From Beijerinckia sp. 28-YEA-48 (GTDB lineage: Bacteria; Pseudomonadota; Alphaproteobacteria; Rhizobiales; Beijerinckiaceae): a stretch of 64,000 bases of DNA. Made by a program: the position numbers and the translations under genes. Positions 1 through 8,888 of this stretch are shown here, one piece after another; position 1 is the stretch's first letter, and each line of letters starts with the position of its first letter. The stretch covers positions 2,018,001-2,082,000 of the forward strand of contig NZ_FNSI01000001.1 of the NCBI RefSeq assembly GCF_900104955.1, read 5' to 3'. The notes under the pieces were generated by a model that searched no databases, was not told the DNA's origin, and saw only the letters and a program-made list of their open reading frames with translations.

Positions 1-275
1 GGCTGACCGGCGGGACGGAACAGGCGCTCGTCGATATGCGCGACGTCGATACGCGGGGCCACGCCAGACATGGCGACAGAATTAGAGGCAGACGCAGCGG
101 GCGCCTTCGCCTCAGCGAAGAGTTGGTCAAGCGGATCCTTCTGGACCCCGATGAGGCGAGACAGCTCCTGCAGCGGATCGCCGCCCTGCTTGGGATCGGG
201 CGCCGCGCTTCTGAGCTTGCGCTCAAACTCTTCGAGATCGACAGGGTCGCGAAGTCGGACAGCAGCTTGACTCAT
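1..275 (-). CDS. SPOR-type cell-envelope protein, N-terminal fragment (partial)
   Basis: This is the N-terminal 91 residues of a minus-strand gene that runs off the left edge. It starts at the ATG at 275, 89 bp downstream of the argS stop, so it is probably co-transcribed with argS. The visible part begins MSQAAVRLRDPVDLEEFERK and contains DPLQELSRLIG near residue 35 followed by an Ala/Ser-rich stretch. Rhizobial proteins encoded directly after argS often have such a cytoplasmic N-terminus, then a transmembrane helix and a C-terminal SPOR peptidoglycan-binding domain. Neither the helix nor the SPOR domain lies in the window, so the family call rests on synteny and the short motif only. Confidence 0.5.
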   Translation of the reverse strand, partial: MSQAAVRLRDPVDLEEFERKLRSAAPDPKQGGDPLQELSRLIGVQKDPLDQLFAEAKAPAASASNSVAMSGVAPRIDVAHIDERLFRPAGQ

Positions 276-364
276 AGGCACACCTCACACGTCAACACGG
301 ACGGACGCCTCGACGATTCAACACTCGCCGAAAAGCGTTCGCCGCATCGAACGGACGGTGCCTT

Positions 365-2125
365 TCAGCGCATCTCCTGCGGAGCACTCACGCCGAGAAG
401 AGCGAGCCCCGCTGCGATGACACCGGTTAACGACGCAACCAGCGCAACGCGTGCATGGGACAAATCTCGCGTTTCTTCATTAACAAAGCGTAATTGCGGC
501 TTATCTTTGCCGCTGTTCCAGTGCGAATGGAACGCTGACGCTAAGTCATGGAGATAAAAAGCGATGCGGTGCGGCTCATGCGCCACCGCCGCCGCCTCGA
601 CCTGACGCGGGAACTGGGCGATCAGGCGCATCAGCCCCTGCTCGCCCTCATCCTGCAGCAAAGCCAAAGGCGCCTGCGCCAGAGATGCCCCATCAAACGC
701 CATGTCCGGGAAAGTGGCCTTGGCCTGGCGCAGCACCGACGATCCGCGCGCATGGGCATATTGGACGTAGAAGACCGGGTTGTCCTTCGACTGTTCCAGC
801 ACTTTGGCCAGATCGAATTCGAGCGGCGCGTCGTTCTTGCGGAACAGCATCATGAAGCGCACCGCATCGACGCCAACTTCGTCGACCACCTCGCGCAGGG
901 TGACGAATGTCCCTGCCCGCTTCGACATAGTCACCGGCTGGCCGTCGCGCATCAGCTTGACGAGCTGGCACAGGCGCACGTCGAGCACGGCCTTGCCCTG
1001 CGAGACCGCTTTCACGGCCGCCTGCATGCGTTTGACGTAGCCGCCATGATCGGCGCCCCAGACGTCGATCATATCGAGGAAGCCGCGATCGAACTTCGAC
1101 TTGTGATAGGCGATGTCGGCGGCGAAATAGGTATAGGATCCGTCCGACTTGACCAGCGGACGATCGACATCGTCGCCAAACTCGGTGGCGCGGAACAAGG
1201 TCTGTTCGCGATCCTCCCAATCCTCTGGCAACTGCCCCTTCGGCGGCGGCAGGCGTCCTTCATAAATCAGGCCGCGCGCGCGCAGATCGGCCACCGCCTT
1301 AGCGATGGGGGAATCCGCACCGCCATGCAGCGTGCGCTCCGAGAAGAAGACATCATGGCTGATGTTCATCGCGGCGAGATCGGTGCGGATCATCTCCATC
1401 ATGCCGTCGATCGCCGCCTGACGCACCTGCGGCAGCCACTCGCTCTCGGCCTTGCCCAGGAGCGTGTTGCCGAACTGCTGCTTCAGCTTCTCGCCGACAG
1501 GCTTGAGATAATCGCCGGGATAGAGACCTTCGGGAATTTCGCCGATCGTCTCGCCCAGCGCTTCGCGGTAGCGCAGATGGGCCGAGCGCGCGAGCACATC
1601 GACCTGAGCGCCGGCATCGTTGATGTAATATTCGCGGGCAACGTCACGGCCGGAGAAGGCCAGCAGGTTGGCAAGCGCGTCGCCAAACACGGCGCCACGG
1701 CCATGACCGACATGCATCGGCCCGGTCGGATTGGCCGAGACATATTCGACATTGACCTTACCAGAGGCATTGCCACGACCGTAATTCTTGTCGGTGAGGG
1801 CGACGCGCAGCACGTCGGCGAAGATCGCCGGATCGAGGCGGATGTTGATGAAACCGGGCCCGGCAATCTCGACCGCCGCCACGCCCGGCATGGCGCCGAT
1901 GGCCTCGGCCAAGGCCGTCGCCAGGGCACGTGGATTGCCGAAATGCTCCTTGGCCTCGCGGGCGTAGACCATGGCGGCATTGGTCGCCAGATCGCCGTGG
2001 GAGGCATCGCGCGGCGGCTCGACCACGAAACGGGTGAGGTCAAGGTCCTGGGGCAACCGCCCCTGTCCGACCAGCGTCCGCAACGCATCGGCGACCCGCG
2101 CCTGGAATTCAGCAAAAATGTTCAT
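365..2125 (-). CDS. argS: Arginyl-tRNA synthetase
   Basis: Class I aminoacyl-tRNA synthetase that charges tRNA-Arg in the cytoplasm. The 586-residue length fits the bacterial family. The N-terminal tRNA-recognition domain is followed by the HIGH-type signature HVGH at residues 138-141 and a KMSKS-type MSKR at 400-403, and the C-terminal DALR anticodon-binding domain is complete. An in-frame upstream extension to 2185 exists, but [10 protein letters not shown] is the usual ArgS N-terminus, so the ATG at 2125 was chosen. The gene is followed on the same strand by the SPOR-like fragment and is divergent from the small peptide gene at 2310. This is an essential housekeeping gene with nothing unusual in it. 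Confidence 0.97.
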   Translation of the reverse strand: MNIFAEFQARVADALRTLVGQGRLPQDLDLTRFVVEPPRDASHGDLATNAAMVYAREAKEHFGNPRALATALAEAIGAMPGVAAVEIAGPGFINIRLDPAIFADVLRVALTDKNYGRGNASGKVNVEYVSANPTGPMHVGHGRGAVFGDALANLLAFSGRDVAREYYINDAGAQVDVLARSAHLRYREALGETIGEIPEGLYPGDYLKPVGEKLKQQFGNTLLGKAESEWLPQVRQAAIDGMMEMIRTDLAAMNISHDVFFSERTLHGGADSPIAKAVADLRARGLIYEGRLPPPKGQLPEDWEDREQTLFRATEFGDDVDRPLVKSDGSYTYFAADIAYHKSKFDRGFLDMIDVWGADHGGYVKRMQAAVKAVSQGKAVLDVRLCQLVKLMRDGQPVTMSKRAGTFVTLREVVDEVGVDAVRFMMLFRKNDAPLEFDLAKVLEQSKDNPVFYVQYAHARGSSVLRQAKATFPDMAFDGASLAQAPLALLQDEGEQGLMRLIAQFPRQVEAAAVAHEPHRIAFYLHDLASAFHSHWNSGKDKPQLRFVNEETRDLSHARVALVASLTGVIAAGLALLGVSAPQEMR

Positions 2126-2309
2126 CAATTCAATCCGGATATATCTCTGGCCGCGCGGCCTATCGCAAATCACAGGCAGGGTCAAAAAAGGCAGGATCTA
2201 GAAGCCCATCGCAACCACTGCGCTGGTGGCCCCTACTTGTGGTCCCTACTTGCGCTCCGGCAATGGATTAGTCTAACAGGGGACAAACACATATAGGGAG
2301 GTCCCGTTC

Positions 2310-2444
2310 ATGCCGCAGTTTGATCTTTATCGTGAAATGACGTTCGTCGGCTTCGCCATTGTCGCCACGCTGGGCTTTGCGGGCATCTATGCCGTCCTCG
2401 AGAACGTCGTTCCGTTCCTGCGCGGCGGCCTCGGCCGGGTCTAG
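2310..2444 (+). CDS. Small single-pass membrane peptide, 44 aa
   Basis: A short reading frame with a strong ribosome binding site, GGGAGGT at 2296-2302, eight bases before its ATG. The peptide starts MPQFDLYREM and has one hydrophobic segment of about 20 residues (FVGFAIVATLGFAGIYAVL) followed by a short tail ending LRGGLGRV. It is most likely a small inner-membrane protein. It is divergent from argS and convergent with yihY, so it forms its own transcription unit. The Shine-Dalgarno sequence, the membrane-like composition and the clean stop support translation, but I do not recognise a family and assign no function. Confidence 0.55.
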   Translation: MPQFDLYREMTFVGFAIVATLGFAGIYAVLENVVPFLRGGLGRV

Positions 2445-2466
2445 TCCCCGGAGTCAGATCCCCGGC

Positions 2467-3642
2467 TCATTTTTCTTTTTTGGTCTCTTTTCTCGACCGC
2501 ATCAGTTCTTGACGCCGCCGCATGGCCTCCTGGGTCGCGGCGGCGTATTCGCGTTCGCTTTCCCAGCGCGAGGTGCGTTTCTCCAGCTCGGCATTCAATT
2601 CGATGCCGATGAGCACCACCAGGGCCGACAGCCACAGCCACATCATCAGGCCGGCGATGGTCGCCAGCGACCCATAGGTCGCGGCGTAATTGCCGAAATG
2701 GCCAAGGTAGTAGGAAAACAGGATCGACATGGCGATCCAGGCGGCGGCGCCGAACACACTGCCCCAGATCGCCCAGCGGGCCGCCTCGGGCACCCGGCTC
2801 GGGCCATAGCGGTTGAGCAGGGTCAGGAAGACCGCCGTCACCACGAAGAGCGCCGGCCAGCGCAGAATCCGAAAGCCCGATGGGAACTTGTCCTGCAACT
2901 CGACAAAGCTGAGCAGGAACGGCACCACCAGCAGAATAGCAATGGTGGCGACGAAGATGCCAAGGCCGCCGAGCGTAAAGAAAAAGGATTGCAGGTTGAG
3001 CTGCAGGAAGCTGCGCTTCTCGTCTTCGCCATAGATCAGGTTCATGGCGTCGAACATCGACTTCATGCCGGCGTTGGCGCTCCACAGCGCAATCAGCAGG
3101 GAGACGATGGCCAACACGCTGAGGCTGCTGCTTGAGCCGCTGGCGATGGCTTCGGCCTGGCCCCGGATGATGTCGACCGCGCCCGGCGGCAGGATGAAGG
3201 CCAGTTCACCCATCTGGTCGACAATGGTCTTGGCATCGGCGAACAAGCCGTAGATCGACACGAGCGCCGAGACCGCCGGAAAGATCGACAACAGCGCATA
3301 GAAGGCGACGCCCGCCGCGATCAGGAACAGCCGGTCGCGGCCGATGTCGGCATAGATGACCTGGACCACTTCGAACCAGCCGCGCCGGGTCAAAAGCTGC
3401 GGCCGTTCGGCCACGTACAAGCGCTCCGGATCGGGCGGAAGCGGCGCCGGCAGCGGTATGGTGTCGGGATCAGGCGTGTCGTCGCTGCGCCAGCGAGAGG
3501 TGATCGCCCGGCCACCAGCCAAGGCGACCACGCCGACCGCGGCCGCCGCCCCCGCTACACCTGCCAGCGCCCTCTTCAGACCCAGCGCCAAATCCGCTCT
3601 CCGTCGTCGCCCGGACGGCGACTCGTCGCAATCTAGCGCCAA
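2467..3642 (-). CDS. YihY/BrkB-family inner-membrane protein
   Basis: A polytopic inner-membrane protein of the YihY/BrkB family, often mis-annotated as ribonuclease BN; its biochemical function is not established. The 391 residues include an N-terminal Ala-rich hydrophobic stretch, then several transmembrane segments beginning with the family-typical AFYALLSIFPAVSALVSIYG around residue 115. The C-terminal tail after the last helix is charged (KRTSRWESEREYA). No ATG lies near the N-terminus; the TTG at 3642, only 2 bp after the dgt stop, is the longest start and implies translational coupling with dgt. A GTG further in is also possible, so the exact N-terminus is uncertain. Confidence 0.85.
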   Translation of the reverse strand: MALDCDESPSGRRRRADLALGLKRALAGVAGAAAAVGVVALAGGRAITSRWRSDDTPDPDTIPLPAPLPPDPERLYVAERPQLLTRRGWFEVVQVIYADIGRDRLFLIAAGVAFYALLSIFPAVSALVSIYGLFADAKTIVDQMGELAFILPPGAVDIIRGQAEAIASGSSSSLSVLAIVSLLIALWSANAGMKSMFDAMNLIYGEDEKRSFLQLNLQSFFFTLGGLGIFVATIAILLVVPFLLSFVELQDKFPSGFRILRWPALFVVTAVFLTLLNRYGPSRVPEAARWAIWGSVFGAAAWIAMSILFSYYLGHFGNYAATYGSLATIAGLMMWLWLSALVVLIGIELNAELEKRTSRWESEREYAAATQEAMRRRQELMRSRKETKKEK

Positions 3643-3644
3643 AT

Positions 3645-4877
3645 CTAGCGCAATGTCGGCGCGTGTCCGAACAATCGCATATGTTCGGACACGGCGTAGC
3701 GGTCCGTCATGCCCGCGATATAGTCACAGACCAGCCGCGCCCGCCGCTCCTCGCTGACACCCTGCGCCGCCTGCGCCCATTCCGGCGGCATGTCGGCTGG
3801 CGCGGTGAAGAAGCGCAGGAACAGCGCCAGCACGACCGAGGTCGCCTCGTCACGCACCTTCATCACCTTGGGGTGGCGATACATATGCGCGAACAGAAAC
3901 TTCTTCAGCGCCCGCTCGGTTTCAGCCATGGCGGCGGAGAAGCGCACCAGGGTGCGGCCCTGCCGGCGCACGTCCGCGCTGCTCGCGGCATGGGACGCTT
4001 CGAGCAGGCTGGCGCTTTCGGTGATCACGTCTTCGATGAAACGGGTGATCACGCGGCGCACCAACTCATGCACGACCCGCGTCTGTTCGAGACCCGGATA
4101 GAGCGCGTTGATCTCGGCCAGCAGTTCGCCGATGAACGGCACCTGCGCCAAGGCCGCCAGATCGAACAGACCGGCGCGCAGGCCATCATCGATATCATGG
4201 GCGTTGTAGGCGATGTCGTCGGCAACCGCCGCCGCCTGCGCTTCGGCGGAGGCATATTGCGACAGGTCGAGCGGGAACTGTCGATCGAATTCCAAAATCG
4301 CCAGGGGCACACCACGCTTGGCATAGCGCGCCAGCGGAGCGCCGCTGCCATCGAGCAGCGGGCCATTGTGCTTGACCAGCCCCTCCAGCGTTTCCCACGT
4401 GAGATTGAGACCGTCGTGAGCGGCGTAGCGATGCTCCAGGCGCGTCACCAGGCGCAACGCCTGGGCGTTGTGGTCGAAGCCACCGTAATCAGCCATCGCC
4501 GCTTCCAGCGCATCCTCGCCGGTGTGGCCAAAGGGCGTGTGGCCGAGATCGTGCGCCAGGGCCAGCGCCTCGGCGAGATCGTCATCGAGACCAAGGGCTC
4601 GCGCCAAAGCGCGGGCGATCTGCGCCACCTCGATCGTATGGGTCAGCCGGGTGCGATAGTGATCGCCTTCGTGCGGCACGAAGACTTGCGTCTTATGCGC
4701 CAGACGGCGGAAGCCCGTCGAGTGAATGATCCGGTCCCGGTCGCGCTGGAACTCGCTGCGCGTCGGAGAGGATTTTTCGGGGAAAAGCCGGCCACGGCTG
4801 CGGCTGGACAGAGCCGCCCAGGGCGCCCGATCCCGCTCCACATCCGCTATCCGGTCCGCTGTCCATTGAATCGCCAT
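3645..4877 (-). CDS. dgt: dGTP triphosphohydrolase-like HD-domain protein
   Basis: HD-superfamily metal-dependent hydrolase expected to cleave dNTPs to nucleoside and triphosphate, controlling dNTP pools. The metal-binding set is visible: His80 in RLTHTIEV, the His-Asp pair at residues 109-110 in ALAHDLGH, and [11 protein letters not shown] just after; the conserved N-terminal [20 protein letters not shown] is intact. The 410-aa length fits the type-2 dGTPase-like subfamily common in alphaproteobacteria. It is divergent from erpA with 75 bp between the starts, an arrangement widely conserved in Rhizobiales. yihY follows almost directly. Substrate preference cannot be judged from sequence. Confidence 0.93.
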   Translation of the reverse strand: MAIQWTADRIADVERDRAPWAALSSRSRGRLFPEKSSPTRSEFQRDRDRIIHSTGFRRLAHKTQVFVPHEGDHYRTRLTHTIEVAQIARALARALGLDDDLAEALALAHDLGHTPFGHTGEDALEAAMADYGGFDHNAQALRLVTRLEHRYAAHDGLNLTWETLEGLVKHNGPLLDGSGAPLARYAKRGVPLAILEFDRQFPLDLSQYASAEAQAAAVADDIAYNAHDIDDGLRAGLFDLAALAQVPFIGELLAEINALYPGLEQTRVVHELVRRVITRFIEDVITESASLLEASHAASSADVRRQGRTLVRFSAAMAETERALKKFLFAHMYRHPKVMKVRDEATSVVLALFLRFFTAPADMPPEWAQAAQGVSEERRARLVCDYIAGMTDRYAVSEHMRLFGHAPTLR

Positions 4878-4952
4878 CAGTCTGGACCTATATCTTGTGT
4901 CCGATCAAGCGCAAGGGGCGGTAAGACCGCCTAACGTGCTGAAAGCAGGACC

Positions 4953-5312
4953 ATGTCTGAAAACGCCGAATCAACCCTAGCCGACGCCGCACTCCCGATT
5001 GTGACGGACCGCGCGGCCAAACGCGTCTCGCAGATCCTGAGCAAGGAACCCGACGGCGCCATGCTGCGGGTGGCGGTCAAGGGTGGCGGCTGCTCGGGCT
5101 TTCAATATGCCTTCGAGATCGAGACGGCCAAAGCCGACGACGACCTGGTCATCGAGAAGAATGGCGTGCGCGTGCTGGTCGACCCGGTGTCGGTCGATTT
5201 CCTGAAAGGCGCGCGGATCGATTTCGTCGACGATCTGATCGGCCAGTCTTTCAAGATCGACAACCCCAACGTCAGCGCCAGCTGCGGCTGCGGCGTCAGC
5301 TTCTCGGTCTAG
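4953..5312 (+). CDS. erpA: Iron-sulfur cluster insertion protein ErpA (A-type carrier)
   Basis: A-type carrier of the HesB/IscA family that delivers Fe-S clusters to apoproteins. The three conserved cysteines are present at residues 47 (GGGCSGFQY), 111 and 113 (SCGCGVSF). The 119-residue length and the C-terminal SCGCGVSFSV fit ErpA. The position divergent from dgt is the usual alphaproteobacterial location, away from any isc/suf operon. The ATG at 4953 gives the expected N-terminus; the upstream sequence GAAAGCAGGACC supplies a weak binding site. It is a single-gene unit facing the amidohydrolase gene. Confidence 0.93.
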   Translation: MSENAESTLADAALPIVTDRAAKRVSQILSKEPDGAMLRVAVKGGGCSGFQYAFEIETAKADDDLVIEKNGVRVLVDPVSVDFLKGARIDFVDDLIGQSFKIDNPNVSASCGCGVSFSV

Positions 5313-5321
5313 AGCAAATAC

Positions 5322-5350
5322 GGACGCCGCCCGATCAGCGGGAGGCGTCC
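5322..5350. terminator. Convergent hairpin between erpA and the amidohydrolase gene
   Basis: GGACGCCGCCC at 5322-5332 pairs with GGGAGGCGTCC at 5340-5350 with one mismatch and a 7-base loop. The right arm overlaps the last codons of the amidohydrolase gene. There is no strong T-run on either side, so termination activity is an inference from its position between convergent genes. Confidence 0.4.
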
Positions 5351-6291
5351 AAGCCCAGCAACGTTTTCGCTGTTCCTCCGAGGACCGCCGGCACGAGGGC
5401 ATTATCCAAGGCCTTGCAATCGCGCACGACCGCTACGGGATCCTCATCGCCCACCGGATAGTCCGAACCCATCACCAGGCGATCTGCGCCAACAATCTCA
5501 ACAAGGTGCTCCAACGTCGCCTTGTCGTAGACGCACGTGTCGTAATAGAGCATGCGGAGATAATCGATCGGCGGCTTGGACATGTTGATGCGCGTCGCCG
5601 GCTTCTCCAGATAATTCCTTGCAATGCGGCCGATATAATACGGCATGTATCCGCCGCCATGGGAGACAACGATTTTCAGTTTCGGATAAGCGTCAAGAAT
5701 CCCCTCGTAAAACAACGAGCCGATGGCCATTGCTTCCTCAAAGGACTGGCCGATTGAATTCCAGAGCGCGTATTTGCGGAATCGTTGATCATGATTTCCG
5801 GCGGGATGGATGTAGATGACCGCGCCCAGCGCCTCCGCCGCCTCCCAAAACGGGCGTAACGAAACATCGCCAATCTCAAGAGCTCCGACGGACGTCGAAA
5901 TCGTAACGCCTTTCAGTCCGAGCTCCTCCATGCAGCGCCGCAACTCTTGAACGGCAAGATCGGGCGCTTGCAACGGGACACTTCCAACGCCACAAAATCG
6001 TTCAGGCCTCGACGCAATGGCTTCAGCAATGCGATCGTTCATGCGGCGGTCGAGCCGAAGGCCGTCAGCGGGAGGCGCGTTGTACGTACCTTGATGAACA
6101 AGGCTCGAGGAAAGAACCTGCATGTCCACGCCCATACGATCCATCGCCGCGACGCGGTCGTCGATGTCGGCGAGGCGCTTGTTTACCGATGCCTCGCGGG
6201 CAGGATCCTGCGTCATCGCAAAGATGCTCCAAGCCCGAGTCTCCGCATAGACCGCTGGATCGATCAAGTGTGCGTGGAAATCTATCACCAT
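5335..6291 (-). CDS. Amidohydrolase-2 family metal-dependent hydrolase or decarboxylase
   Basis: Member of the amidohydrolase_2 group that includes aminocarboxymuconate-semialdehyde decarboxylase and related decarboxylases of aromatic acids. The 318-residue TIM-barrel protein shows the metal-binding HxH at residues 6-8 (DFHAHL), a barrel histidine at 162 (IHPAGN), His211 (SHGGGYMPYY) and the catalytic Asp277 (MGSDYP). The ATG at 6291 was chosen over an in-frame extension because GGGGAGG lies 9 bases upstream and HxH then sits at the N-terminus. Isochorismatase-like and GST genes follow in the same orientation upstream, suggesting a catabolic cluster. Substrate is unknown. Confidence 0.85.
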   Translation of the reverse strand: MVIDFHAHLIDPAVYAETRAWSIFAMTQDPAREASVNKRLADIDDRVAAMDRMGVDMQVLSSSLVHQGTYNAPPADGLRLDRRMNDRIAEAIASRPERFCGVGSVPLQAPDLAVQELRRCMEELGLKGVTISTSVGALEIGDVSLRPFWEAAEALGAVIYIHPAGNHDQRFRKYALWNSIGQSFEEAMAIGSLFYEGILDAYPKLKIVVSHGGGYMPYYIGRIARNYLEKPATRINMSKPPIDYLRMLYYDTCVYDKATLEHLVEIVGADRLVMGSDYPVGDEDPVAVVRDCKALDNALVPAVLGGTAKTLLGLDASR

Positions 6292-6551
6292 GCCTGCGGC
6301 CCTCCCCGACCATGTTCGCTCGCTCTGAGCTTTTTTACTTCCGGCGATCGCCAAGAGAACAACAACTAAGATGAATGTCAAAAACTTAGGGCCGCTCTCA
6401 AATTGTAGGTTTGGGTCCTTTCGATAAATCGGCCCGCGCTCTGCCAGATCGCGTCTTGACGAAATTTGGCGACGCAGCCGAAATCCGGCCGGTCCGCTTT
6501 GTGCACGCGGACTAGCCTTTCACTGCCTCATCAGGTCAGGTCCACTGCCCG

Positions 6552-7253
6552 CTATTCAGCGGCAAGCCTGTGCGAGCTGGCGACGAGATCGACGGTTGCC
6601 TTGGTGTCGATCACTTCCGCAAACAGCATCGCCATGTTCGACAGGGTGCCGTTGTGCGCCGCGTCGGTGAGCGCGGCATTGCCGTCAGCCACGAAAACCA
6701 ATTTGTAATTCATCTGCATGGCGTCGCGCGCGGTCGACTCGCAACAGCAATTGGTCAGCGTGCCAGTGATGATCAGAGTGTCGACGCCCTGCTTCTGCAA
6801 CACCTCGTGCAGATCCGACGCGCCGGGCACAAAGGCACCGAAGCGCGTCTTGTTGACCTTGAGATCTTGCGGCACCACGTCGAGCTTTGGCCACAACTCC
6901 CAAAAATGCGCGCCCGGCGCGAAGGCCTGCCCCATTCCTGGCCCGCTAGCCTTGCTATTCAAATAAGACCAGTTCGACCACGATTGCCGCGACTCGGGCG
7001 TCATGGTCATCTGCAGGAACACATTGATGCCACCACCGGCGCGCACGGCACGGCTGATGGCATTGATGTTGTCGACGATCTCGCGTGCGGTCGGCACTTC
7101 CACCGGCGCGCCGGGCTCGACGAAGCCGTTCTGCATGTCGACGATGATATGGGCGGTGCGCTGCAGGTCGAGGCTGTCGAACACCCGTTCGCGACCATCA
7201 CGCAGCGTCCTCCCATAGGCCAATGCGTCGGCATCGATAGCAATTTTATGCAT
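6552..7253 (-). CDS. Isochorismatase-family cysteine hydrolase
   Basis: A 233-residue isochorismatase-like hydrolase; the family includes N-carbamoyl amidases, nicotinamidases, biuret hydrolases and maleamate amidohydrolases. The catalytic triad is visible as Asp39 (IIVDMQNGF), Lys135 (VNKTRFGAF) and Cys170 within TNCCCESTARDA. Three consecutive cysteines at 169-171 in the nucleophile loop are unusual. The ATG at 7253 follows a GGGAG site, while the longer frame lacks one. It lies between an amidohydrolase and a GST gene on the same strand, which suggests degradation of an amide- or carbamoyl-containing compound, but no substrate can be named. Confidence 0.88.
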   Translation of the reverse strand: MHKIAIDADALAYGRTLRDGRERVFDSLDLQRTAHIIVDMQNGFVEPGAPVEVPTAREIVDNINAISRAVRAGGGINVFLQMTMTPESRQSWSNWSYLNSKASGPGMGQAFAPGAHFWELWPKLDVVPQDLKVNKTRFGAFVPGASDLHEVLQKQGVDTLIITGTLTNCCCESTARDAMQMNYKLVFVADGNAALTDAAHNGTLSNMAMLFAEVIDTKATVDLVASSHRLAAE

Positions 7254-7344
7254 TCGACTGGCTCCCTGTTGCTCGGGCTCTACACGTGCGAGCACGAGCA
7301 TAGGCGTGAGAAACAGCGGAAGCCAAGGGCGTAATCAAAAGATT

Positions 7345-7372
7345 TGGCGGACGGGCCAAGGCCCATCCGCCA
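7345..7372 (-). terminator. Hairpin after the GST gene
   Basis: TGGCGGACGGGCC at 7345-7357 pairs with GGCCCATCCGCCA at 7360-7372 with one G-T pair. On the minus strand it follows the GST stop by 8 bases and is followed by AATCTTTTG, so it is a plausible terminator for that gene. The formal 2-base loop implies that the innermost pairs stay open. Confidence 0.5.
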
Positions 7373-7380
7373 CTTAGATC

Positions 7381-8025
7381 CTACGAGGCGGATTTCGCAG
7401 CAGCTTCCTGCTGGGCCGCGAGTTCATTGTCGGCGGCGGTGGCACGCTGCACCGCGGGCCGGGAAGCGATGCGCTCGATATAAGACATGACGACGGGAGT
7501 CTCAGGTATGAGTTTGAAGGACGTCGTCCATTGCAGCGCCGTGCCCCACAACAGATCGGCCGCCGTGATCTTTTCGCCTAGCAGATAAGACCCCTTGGCC
7601 AATTGGTCGGTCACGGTCTTTATCGTCGTGTCATAGTCGCCATAGGGGCACATGGAGGGCCGTGCCGGCTCACGCTGCATGGCGCGGTCGACCAACGCCG
7701 GCTCAAAACAGGAACCGTAAAAGAAGAGCCAGCGCAGATAAGGCCCGCGCAACGGGTCGCCCATAGCCGGCGCAAGGCCCGCTTCCGGATAGAGATCAGC
7801 GAGATAGAGGTAGACGGCGCCCTGCTCCGTCACCAGCGCGCCATTGTGCGCGATGGCCGGCACCTTCCCCATCGGATTGATCGAGAGATAATCGGCCTGC
7901 CGCTGTTCGCCGGCGCGCAGGCTCAACACATGCATGTCGTAGTCCGCGCCGAGTTCCTCGAGGAGGACCCGCGTGCCGCCTGAGCGGGTATGCGGCGAAT
8001 GATAGAAGATTATCTTGCGATCCAT
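7381..8025 (-). CDS. Glutathione S-transferase family protein
   Basis: A 214-residue cytosolic GST-fold protein. The N-terminal thioredoxin-like domain starts MDRKIIFYHSPHTRSGGTRV, where Ser/Tyr residues near position 10 can act on glutathione; NPMGKVPAI near residue 53 is the conserved cis-Pro region, followed by an all-helical C-terminal domain with the N-capping region ITAADLLWG near residue 160. The ATG at 8025 is preceded by GGAGTACGCC. Downstream on the same strand lie the isochorismatase-like and amidohydrolase genes. Glutathione-dependent detoxification or isomerisation in a catabolic pathway is plausible, but the reaction is not known. Confidence 0.87.
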   Translation of the reverse strand: MDRKIIFYHSPHTRSGGTRVLLEELGADYDMHVLSLRAGEQRQADYLSINPMGKVPAIAHNGALVTEQGAVYLYLADLYPEAGLAPAMGDPLRGPYLRWLFFYGSCFEPALVDRAMQREPARPSMCPYGDYDTTIKTVTDQLAKGSYLLGEKITAADLLWGTALQWTTSFKLIPETPVVMSYIERIASRPAVQRATAADNELAAQQEAAAKSAS

Positions 8026-8099
8026 GGCGTACTCCTCCGGGGGCTGCGGAACACCCTGCTTCTAGCCCATGGCAATTGCCAATTTATGGCAGCAGAGGA

Positions 8100-8885
8100 T
8101 CAATAGCCCAGCAAAACCAGGATGCGTGTCCAGCGCATGAAGGCAACGGCCACCGACAGGATGAAGCCGTAGAAGCCGCCGAAGATGTGGCCACGGATGA
8201 AATAGAATTTGCAGAACTGCCAGGGAATCTCGGTGAAGACCCGCAGAACCAGGAGCGCCTTGTTCTTGGTCTTCTCGCGTTTCTGCAATTCGTAATAACC
8301 GATCTCCTTGCGCACCAGATGGGCGATGGAGCGGAACGACTGGTGGTAGGCCGGCGCCTTGAGCTGGATGACATCAGCTGTCGGCTCGACCGTGTCATGC
8401 ACCATGGACGCCGCAAAACGTGTCTTGGTGCGATCATATAGGCGGATGTAGTTATGGCTGTCGGCCATGATGTGCGGCCGCTCGTGATGCGGATAGACCA
8501 TGGTCATGCGCATGCGAAACGACGCGGCCGGCATGCGCTCCTGCACGAGGATGGCGCGCAGCTCGGCGCGCAGCTCTTCCGACAGCCATTCGTCGGCATC
8601 AAGATTCAAAACGAAATCGTTGCGCGCCTGCTCTTCGGCAAAACGCTTCTGCGGCCCGTAGCCTTCCCAATCGCGATGCACCACGCGCGCGCCAAAACCT
8701 TCGGCCAGCGCCTGCGTGCCATCGGTCGAGCCGGAGTCGACGACAATGACTTCATCGACGAGGCCACGCACGGACTCGATGGTGCGCGCGATGCGATCAG
8801 CCTCGTTGAACGCGATGATGCAGCAGGACACCCGCGTCCGAATTGAAGCATCGGGCGGGGACCAAGATGGAGGCGATCCCGCCAT
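8100..8885 (-). CDS. Family 2 glycosyltransferase, WaaE/KdtX type
   Basis: GT2 glycosyltransferase resembling the WaaE/KdtX beta-glucosyltransferases that decorate the inner LPS core. The 261-residue protein has the nucleotide-binding beginning VSCCIIAFNEADRI, then DSGSTDGT, and a DxD-type motif NLDADEW near residue 98 for metal and sugar-nucleotide binding. A hydrophobic segment near the C-terminus (FGGFYGFILSVAVAFMRW) suggests membrane association. The first Met is only 3 bp past the stop of the methyltransferase gene, so the two are probably translationally coupled. A role in cell-surface glycan assembly is inferred from the family. Confidence 0.85.
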   Translation of the reverse strand: MAGSPPSWSPPDASIRTRVSCCIIAFNEADRIARTIESVRGLVDEVIVVDSGSTDGTQALAEGFGARVVHRDWEGYGPQKRFAEEQARNDFVLNLDADEWLSEELRAELRAILVQERMPAASFRMRMTMVYPHHERPHIMADSHNYIRLYDRTKTRFAASMVHDTVEPTADVIQLKAPAYHQSFRSIAHLVRKEIGYYELQKREKTKNKALLVLRVFTEIPWQFCKFYFIRGHIFGGFYGFILSVAVAFMRWTRILVLLGY

Positions 8886-8888
8886 GGG

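Noticed and set aside
548..2296. Long plus-strand open frame opposite argS (582 codons)
   Set aside because: It is the antisense of a clear ArgS with both class I signatures; its product has no family features and the GC-rich codon bias explains the open frame.
2445..2470. CCGG...CCGG with a following T-rich stretch as terminator of the 44-aa gene
   Set aside because: The stem is only 4 bp, too weak to call, although the T-rich stretch is real.
3663..4934. Plus-strand open frame opposite dgt (423 codons)
   Set aside because: Antisense of an intact HD-domain protein; the predicted product is Arg/His/Gln-rich without domains.
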